Of a DNA stretch of 18,625 nt, positions 14,536-18,625 are shown piece by piece. Location of the stretch: the NCBI GenBank assembly GCA_036554605.1, contig DATBMY010000085.1, forward strand, positions 1 to 18,625, read 5' to 3'. A program made the translations under genes and the position numbers. The number at the start of each line of letters is the position of its first letter. The first letter of the stretch is position 1. The DNA is from DATBMY01 sp036554605 (lineage in GTDB: Bacteria > Acidobacteriota > Blastocatellia > UBA7656). Below the pieces are notes generated by a model, which made no database searches, was not told where the DNA came from, and saw nothing but the letters and a program-made list of their open reading frames with translations.

Positions 14536-16640
14536 TCAGACCTCGCAGCCCTTCCAGGCCGGCTGGCTATCTCAGGTTGTTTTCTCCGCTCGCCTTCGCG
14601 CGGGTTCCTCGCTTCGGACTTAGATGCTTTATCCGCCGATTTCTTCGAGAGTTTTACCTGGCATACCAGGCCGGCCGATATGGGCGTGCCCGGCGGAGGG
14701 CTTTGCGAAAGAACAACGCCATCGCCCGTCGGCCTGAACTTCAACCCTCGCGCCGCGCACTCGGCCATCACCTGGCGCAAGCTCAACCCGCGGAGATCGG
14801 GCACGAGGTTGCGCGCGTACTCTGCGCGCGCAACCTCGCCCGTTTGTGGCTCGGCTACCACGGCGTCGCTGTCGGTTGAGTCGTCTTCTTGCTCGCGAGC
14901 CCGCGCGGCGATCTCGGGGCCGCCCGGCACGTCATATACCTGCGAGTCGCCCGCGATCATATCGTCTTCAGGTATCACTCCTAGCATTCGCAAAGTGTCC
15001 GACACGACGCGCGCGAACACGGGCGCGGCGGACTGGCCGCCGTGATGCAATCCGAAGCGCGGCTCGTCTAGCGCGACGATGCAGGCGACCTCGGGGCTGT
15101 CGACGGGCGCGAAGCCGGCGAACGAGGCGACATATCGAGTCTGCGAATATCGCTTCGTCTTCTCATCTATTTTCTGAGCCGTGCCGGTCTTGCCAGCGGC
15201 GCGGTATCCGCCCATCTGCGCGGCCTTGCCCGTCCCTTTGAGCACTACGCCTTCGAGCATCTCCTTCAATGTCGTGGCCGTCTGAAGGCTCACAACCTGA
15301 CGTCGCTCATCCCGGTGCTCTTCGAGCGTTTCGCCCGTCGACGAAGTCACGCGCTGGACGACATGCGGTTTGACCCATTCTCCGCCGTTGGCAATACAGG
15401 CATAAGCGGCGGCGGCCTGTACCGCCGTCACTCCAATCTCGTGACCCATGGGGATCGAGCCGATCGTGACCGGCGACCAGCGATCCGGCGGGCGAAAGAC
15501 TCCCGCCGCTTCGGCCGGCAGCTCTATCCCGGTGCGGCGCCCGAACCCGAACTCTTCTATGTAGCGGGCCAGCCTTTCATTGCCGAGCCGTTGCCCGATC
15601 TTGATGGCGGCGACGTTGGAGGATTTTGCGAGCGCCACGGCGGCGCTGATATCGCCATATGCGCGGTCGTTGACAACGCGGTCGGCAATGCGTATCTCGC
15701 CCGGGCATTGAATCCTCGTATAAGGGGTGATCAGCCCTTCTTCGAGCGCCGCGGCATAAGGGACGATTTTGAAGATCGAGCCCGGCTCAAATGACGATTC
15801 GATGGCGCGATTCTGTCGCGCGGCGTCGCGCGACTCCGATACCTTGTTCGGGTCGAAAGTCGGCAGGTTCGCCATCGCGAGTATCTCGCCGGTCGAGGGG
15901 CGAAGGATGACTATCGAGCCGCCACGCGCGCCGTACTTGCGCACCGCCTCGGCCAGCGCGCGCTCGACGTAGGTCTGTATCATGACGTCAATCGTGAGCG
16001 TGACGTTCGCGCCGGGGATCGACTCTTCGACCGAATGATCGTAGGACTTCTTGAGCGCGTCGACTTCGAGCAGCAGCCGTCCGCCCTGGCCCCGGACCAG
16101 CTTTTCGTACGACAGCTCGATACCGGCTCCGCCGCGCTCTTCGTAATCGACAAACCCTAAAATGTGAGCCGCCGCTCCTCCGGTGACATAATGCCGCTTC
16201 ATCTCGTCGATATATCGCAGGCCGGGTACATTGAGCTTCTCGACTTCGGCGACCTCCTTATCCGTTAGCTTGCGCTTCACGGCAACCAGCACGTGCGAGG
16301 TCGAGGTAAGGCGGCGCAGTAACGCGTCGCGGTCTATGTCGAGCACCCGGGCCAGGTCGTCGGCCGCCGCCTCGGCGTTTGTAATCGCAGCCGGCGACGC
16401 GTAGAGCGATTTCACCGCTACCGACCGGGCCAGCTCCGTGCCGTTGCGGTCATATATGATGCCGCGGACGGGGCTCAAATCGATTGATGCCTGGTGCTGT
16501 CGCTCGGCGCGCCCGCGCAACGTGTCGTGATTGGCAATCTGCAACTGTACGAGCTTCGCCCCGATAACGAGCATCCACAGCAACACCAGGCCCTGGACGA
16601 CGACGATTCGCTTGTCAAATAATCTGTGCGTCTTTGCCAT
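14532..16640 (-). CDS. ftsI: Division-specific transpeptidase FtsI (class B PBP) with PASTA domain
   Basis: Septal peptidoglycan transpeptidase anchored by one N-terminal membrane helix (about 12-30). 702 residues. The pedestal region follows, with PVRGIIYDRNGTELA at 57-71. The penicillin-binding triad is complete: SxxK as Ser288-Lys291 in FEPGSIFK, SxN as Ser340-Asn342, and KTGT at 484-487. Residues about 610-664 (LVPDLRGLSLRQVMAECAARG through LVCQVKLS) form a PASTA domain, then comes a basic, Arg/Lys-rich tail of about 35 residues. PASTA-bearing FtsI is usual in Gram-positives but also occurs in some diderm phyla. The start ATG is 9 nt after ftsL, with a weak AGCAGG site inside the ftsL end. 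It overlaps murE by 4 nt. Confidence 0.95.
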   Translation of the reverse strand: MAKTHRLFDKRIVVVQGLVLLWMLVIGAKLVQLQIANHDTLRGRAERQHQASIDLSPVRGIIYDRNGTELARSVAVKSLYASPAAITNAEAAADDLARVLDIDRDALLRRLTSTSHVLVAVKRKLTDKEVAEVEKLNVPGLRYIDEMKRHYVTGGAAAHILGFVDYEERGGAGIELSYEKLVRGQGGRLLLEVDALKKSYDHSVEESIPGANVTLTIDVMIQTYVERALAEAVRKYGARGGSIVILRPSTGEILAMANLPTFDPNKVSESRDAARQNRAIESSFEPGSIFKIVPYAAALEEGLITPYTRIQCPGEIRIADRVVNDRAYGDISAAVALAKSSNVAAIKIGQRLGNERLARYIEEFGFGRRTGIELPAEAAGVFRPPDRWSPVTIGSIPMGHEIGVTAVQAAAAYACIANGGEWVKPHVVQRVTSSTGETLEEHRDERRQVVSLQTATTLKEMLEGVVLKGTGKAAQMGGYRAAGKTGTAQKIDEKTKRYSQTRYVASFAGFAPVDSPEVACIVALDEPRFGLHHGGQSAAPVFARVVSDTLRMLGVIPEDDMIAGDSQVYDVPGGPEIAARAREQEDDSTDSDAVVAEPQTGEVARAEYARNLVPDLRGLSLRQVMAECAARGLKFRPTGDGVVLSQSPPPGTPISAGLVCQVKLSKKSADKASKSEARNPREGERRKQPEIASRPGRAARSD

Positions 16641-16649
16641 GGCGTTTAA

Positions 16650-17018
16650 TTACCTGCTCTTTTTCTTCGGCTCGCTCTTGTTTATTGGGCGGCGTATATT
16701 CTCCGTCTTGGCCTTGGGCTGCTGGAGCCCCATCTTCTTTGCCCGCCGTTCTATTTCCGGAAGACTCGTAGCGGCGGCATATTCGTAATCGAGACGGCGT
16801 ATCTCTTCCTCGATCTGGTTGGCCTTCCTGCGCAGCTCTTCGCTTTCATATCCGGTAGAGATAGCTTCGACGTGCTGCCGGGCGCTTATGACGAACCCCG
16901 CCGACAGCAGCGCGCCGGCTACGGTGATGACGATGAGCCACGCGAAGACGCGCCCGCTTACGGGGCGCGCGACCTGCGCGTTGCGTATATTCTTATCGAT
17001 GAAGAACCGATTGGTCAT
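16650..17018 (-). CDS. ftsL: Cell division protein FtsL
   Basis: Small bitopic divisome protein that forms a periplasmic coiled coil with FtsB and activates FtsW/FtsI. 122 residues: short basic N-terminus, one membrane helix (about 25-45, FAWLIVITVAGALLSAGFVIS), then a charged helical stretch with heptad-like spacing (EELRRKANQIEEEIRRLDYEY). It contains LPEIERRAKKMGLQQP, the typical FtsL end motif, and a lysine-rich tail. ATG 17018 has GAGG 7 nt upstream. Identity rests on size, topology, that motif and position between rsmH and ftsI, since the family has low sequence identity. Confidence 0.88.
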   Translation of the reverse strand: MTNRFFIDKNIRNAQVARPVSGRVFAWLIVITVAGALLSAGFVISARQHVEAISTGYESEELRRKANQIEEEIRRLDYEYAAATSLPEIERRAKKMGLQQPKAKTENIRRPINKSEPKKKSR

Positions 17019-17065
17019 AAAACTGCCTCAAAGTTTGATTCGAGCCTGCTACTTAAAACCTGCAT

Positions 17066-17077
17066 CGCGGGCCCGCG
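17066..17077. repeat. 12-bp GC palindrome in the rsmH-ftsL gap
   Basis: CGCGGGCCCGCG is a perfect palindrome in the 101-nt gap (17019-17119) between rsmH and ftsL. It has no spacer loop and no T-tract. In GC-rich DNA it may be chance. Nothing else is recognised in this gap beyond two AAGTCCG words near 17104-17116. Confidence 0.3.
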
Positions 17078-17119
17078 GGGCTTTGGGGCTGAACGGTTCG
17101 GACTTGAAACGGACTTGGG

Positions 17120-18109
17120 CTAATTTCTTTCACACACCCGAAGAAGAGCGCTGCGCGAGCGGGGATTTCTCGCAACCTCTTCGTCACGCGGCCGCACCGG
17201 CTTTCGCGTGAGAACTTCCACTCTTTTTTGAGCGCCGCACCTGCCGCATAAGATATTGCTTTGCGGGAGCGCCACGCCCGCGGGTCCGCGCCTGTCTTCG
17301 CAAATGCAGCGGCCCGATTCGCGTAACATCGCGCGCTTGACCAGCCGGTCTTCGAGCGAGTGAAACGAGATGACCGCGAGCCTGCCGCCCGGCGCAAGGG
17401 CTGAAATAGCGGACCCGACGAGCGCCTTTACCGCGTCGAGCTCGCCGTTGACCGCGATGCGCAGCGCCTGAAACGTGCGCGTCGCGGGATGAATGCGCCA
17501 GCGGCCCCGCGGGTGTATCGCGCGAACGACTATGTCCGAGAGCTGCCTGGTTGTCTCTATCGGTTGTCGCTCGCGCTCGCGCGCGATCAGTCGCGCTATG
17601 CGCCGCGCGCCGCGCTCTTCTCCGTATTCAAAGATCAGGTCGGCCAGCTCGCGCTCGGAAAGCCTGTTTACCAGATCGGCCGCCGTTACTTTCTCAGTCC
17701 TGTCCATGCGCATGTCGAGCGGCGATTCGTGGCTGAAACTGAACCCACGCTCGGCCCGGTCGAACTGCAAAGACGAGACGCCCAGGTCGGCAAGCACTCC
17801 CTGAGCATCGCCGGCTCGCAGAGCGTCGAGCACGGCCGGCAGCTCTCGAAAATTTGCGTGAACTGCCTGAAACCTGTCGTCAAAGAGCTTCAATCGCTCG
17901 CGCGCAATCTCAAGCGCCTCCGGGTCGCGATCTATCCCGATCACCTGAGAGCGGGGCGAGGCTTCGAGTATCGCCTTCGCGTGCCCGCCCGCCCCGAGCG
18001 TGCAATCAATGAACAAGCCGCCTTGATCGGGGCGAAGCCATCTGATCACCTCTTCTAACAGGACCGGCTCGTGAACGCCCGCCGGGTCCCGCTCGCCTTG
18101 CTCTTTCAA
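17120..18109 (-). CDS. rsmH: 16S rRNA (cytosine1402-N4)-methyltransferase RsmH (MraW)
   Basis: S-adenosylmethionine-dependent enzyme that methylates N4 of C1402 in the ribosomal P site. 329 residues, near the family norm. Motifs in order: HEPVLLEEV, DCTLGAGGHAKAIL (SAM loop), GIDRDPEAL, LADLGVSSLQFD, ERGFSF, PLDMRMD, HPATRTFQALRIAVN, ISFHSLEDRLVKR and the C-terminal ARNPRSRSALLRV. Four cysteines in CICEDRR...ILCGRCG sit at the place of the family's variable Cys-rich loop and could bind a metal. The start is TTG 18109-18107, 21 nt after mraZ, with a weak GGGAAG before it. No in-frame ATG or GTG precedes the HEPVLL motif. Confidence 0.95.
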   Translation of the reverse strand: MKEQGERDPAGVHEPVLLEEVIRWLRPDQGGLFIDCTLGAGGHAKAILEASPRSQVIGIDRDPEALEIARERLKLFDDRFQAVHANFRELPAVLDALRAGDAQGVLADLGVSSLQFDRAERGFSFSHESPLDMRMDRTEKVTAADLVNRLSERELADLIFEYGEERGARRIARLIARERERQPIETTRQLSDIVVRAIHPRGRWRIHPATRTFQALRIAVNGELDAVKALVGSAISALAPGGRLAVISFHSLEDRLVKRAMLRESGRCICEDRRGPAGVALPQSNILCGRCGAQKRVEVLTRKPVRPRDEEVARNPRSRSALLRVCERN

Positions 18110-18130
18110 CTTCCCATCCAGCGGCTCGGC

Positions 18131-18571
18131 CTATACGCCCAGCGTCGCAAGCGAAGCCGCGTCTTCGGCCGTGTAAGGCTCGGCCTGCAGCCGCGCTTTG
18201 AACCGGTCAAGCTCCCATACTTCGAGGTATTGCAGATACCCGAGCACCGCTACTTCGCCCATAAGCTCCGCGCTCTGGCGCAGGAGCGGGTGTATGAGTA
18301 TGCGGCCTTGCGCGTCCATGTCGGAGAGCTGGCCGTAATAGTTTGTGCGGTCGAGGAACTTTCTCACCGCCGCGTCCATGGTGCCTCGCGTCTGGAGCTT
18401 CTCTTCAATCGCCAGCCACTCCTGCATCGGATATAGCCGCGCGCACTCGCCCGTTAGACTCGTCACGTAAAACTCCCCGCCGTAATGCTCATCTATGTAG
18501 CGGCGGTATGCCGCGGGCAGCTTTATCCGCCCCTTCTCGTCCATCCTGACTGTGTAATTGCCTCTGAGCAT
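18131..18571 (-). CDS. mraZ: Transcriptional regulator MraZ
   Basis: Ring-forming DNA-binding protein with two SpoVT-AbrB-like halves, which in studied bacteria binds upstream of its own operon. 146 residues. The two DxxxR signatures are DEKGR (11-15) in MLRGNYTVRMDEKGRIKLPA and DAQGR (in SDMDAQGRILIHPLLR). It is the first gene of the dcw cluster, as usual. ATG 18571 is preceded by a weak site only (ACCGGTCG). The 54 nt upstream that remain in the window show no clear promoter and no repeated GTGGG-type MraZ box, so the operator must lie further upstream or differ. Confidence 0.95.
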   Translation of the reverse strand: MLRGNYTVRMDEKGRIKLPAAYRRYIDEHYGGEFYVTSLTGECARLYPMQEWLAIEEKLQTRGTMDAAVRKFLDRTNYYGQLSDMDAQGRILIHPLLRQSAELMGEVAVLGYLQYLEVWELDRFKARLQAEPYTAEDAASLATLGV

Positions 18572-18625
18572 TCGACCGGTTGAAGTAAAAGAGTTAAAGT
18601 TTTGTCTTAAGCAGTTCCGGTTAAT

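Noticed and set aside
18572..18625. Promoter of the dcw operon
   Set aside because: The best TTAAGA and TACTTC pair with 17-nt spacing matches the -10 consensus too poorly to list, and the window ends here.

Overview
The window carries a complete division and cell-wall (dcw) gene cluster on the minus strand, from mraZ at the right end (18571) to ftsZ at the left (1141). The order is mraZ-rsmH-ftsL-ftsI-murE-murF-mraY-murD-ftsW-murG-murC-ftsQ-ftsA-ftsZ. A short plus-strand segment at the left end (1-1079) holds the 3' end of a 2-oxoglutarate dehydrogenase E1 gene (sucA type) and a small putative lipoprotein gene. The two transcription units converge on a rho-independent terminator at about 1078-1109 that serves the dcw operon. 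DNA is GC-rich. MurE carries the DNPR motif of meso-diaminopimelate-adding enzymes, there is a lipoprotein signal, and FtsI ends in a PASTA domain. Together these suggest a diderm bacterium with DAP-type peptidoglycan. Acidobacteriota (for example Blastocatellia) is my best guess, from general gene flavour rather than from a search.

Layout of the operon: mraZ, rsmH, ftsL, ftsI, murE, murF and mraY form a tight block with gaps of 21, 101, 9, -4, -4 and 17 nt (the two negative values are TTGA and ATGA stop/start overlaps). From mraY to ftsA the style changes. Every junction (mraY/murD, murD/ftsW, ftsW/murG, murG/murC, murC/ftsQ, ftsQ/ftsA) is filled by a degenerate intercistronic repeat, or a piece of one. 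The fuller copies have purine-rich arms built from words such as GGGATCAGG, GGGGTC and GGGAGTC around an A/T-rich core of GATTTGAAAT or GGATTTTGGATT type, arranged as imperfect to perfect inverted repeats. These elements also run into the coding regions: they encode the C-terminal tails of MurC and MurG (including their TGA stop codons) and the first 32 residues of FtsW. Finally ftsA and ftsZ are separated by 347 nt without a gene, which holds candidate promoters for separate ftsZ transcription.

The genes cover most of the pathway from UDP-MurNAc to lipid II: MurC, MurE, MurD and MurF build the stem peptide, MraY and MurG make lipid I and lipid II, and FtsW and FtsI polymerise and crosslink septal peptidoglycan. 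FtsL, FtsQ, FtsA and FtsZ are divisome scaffold, membrane anchor and ring. MraZ and RsmH are the usual first genes of the cluster. murB and ddl, often found between murC and ftsQ, are absent. The unusual part of the window is not a new enzyme system but the family of structured intercistronic repeats inside an otherwise textbook essential operon.
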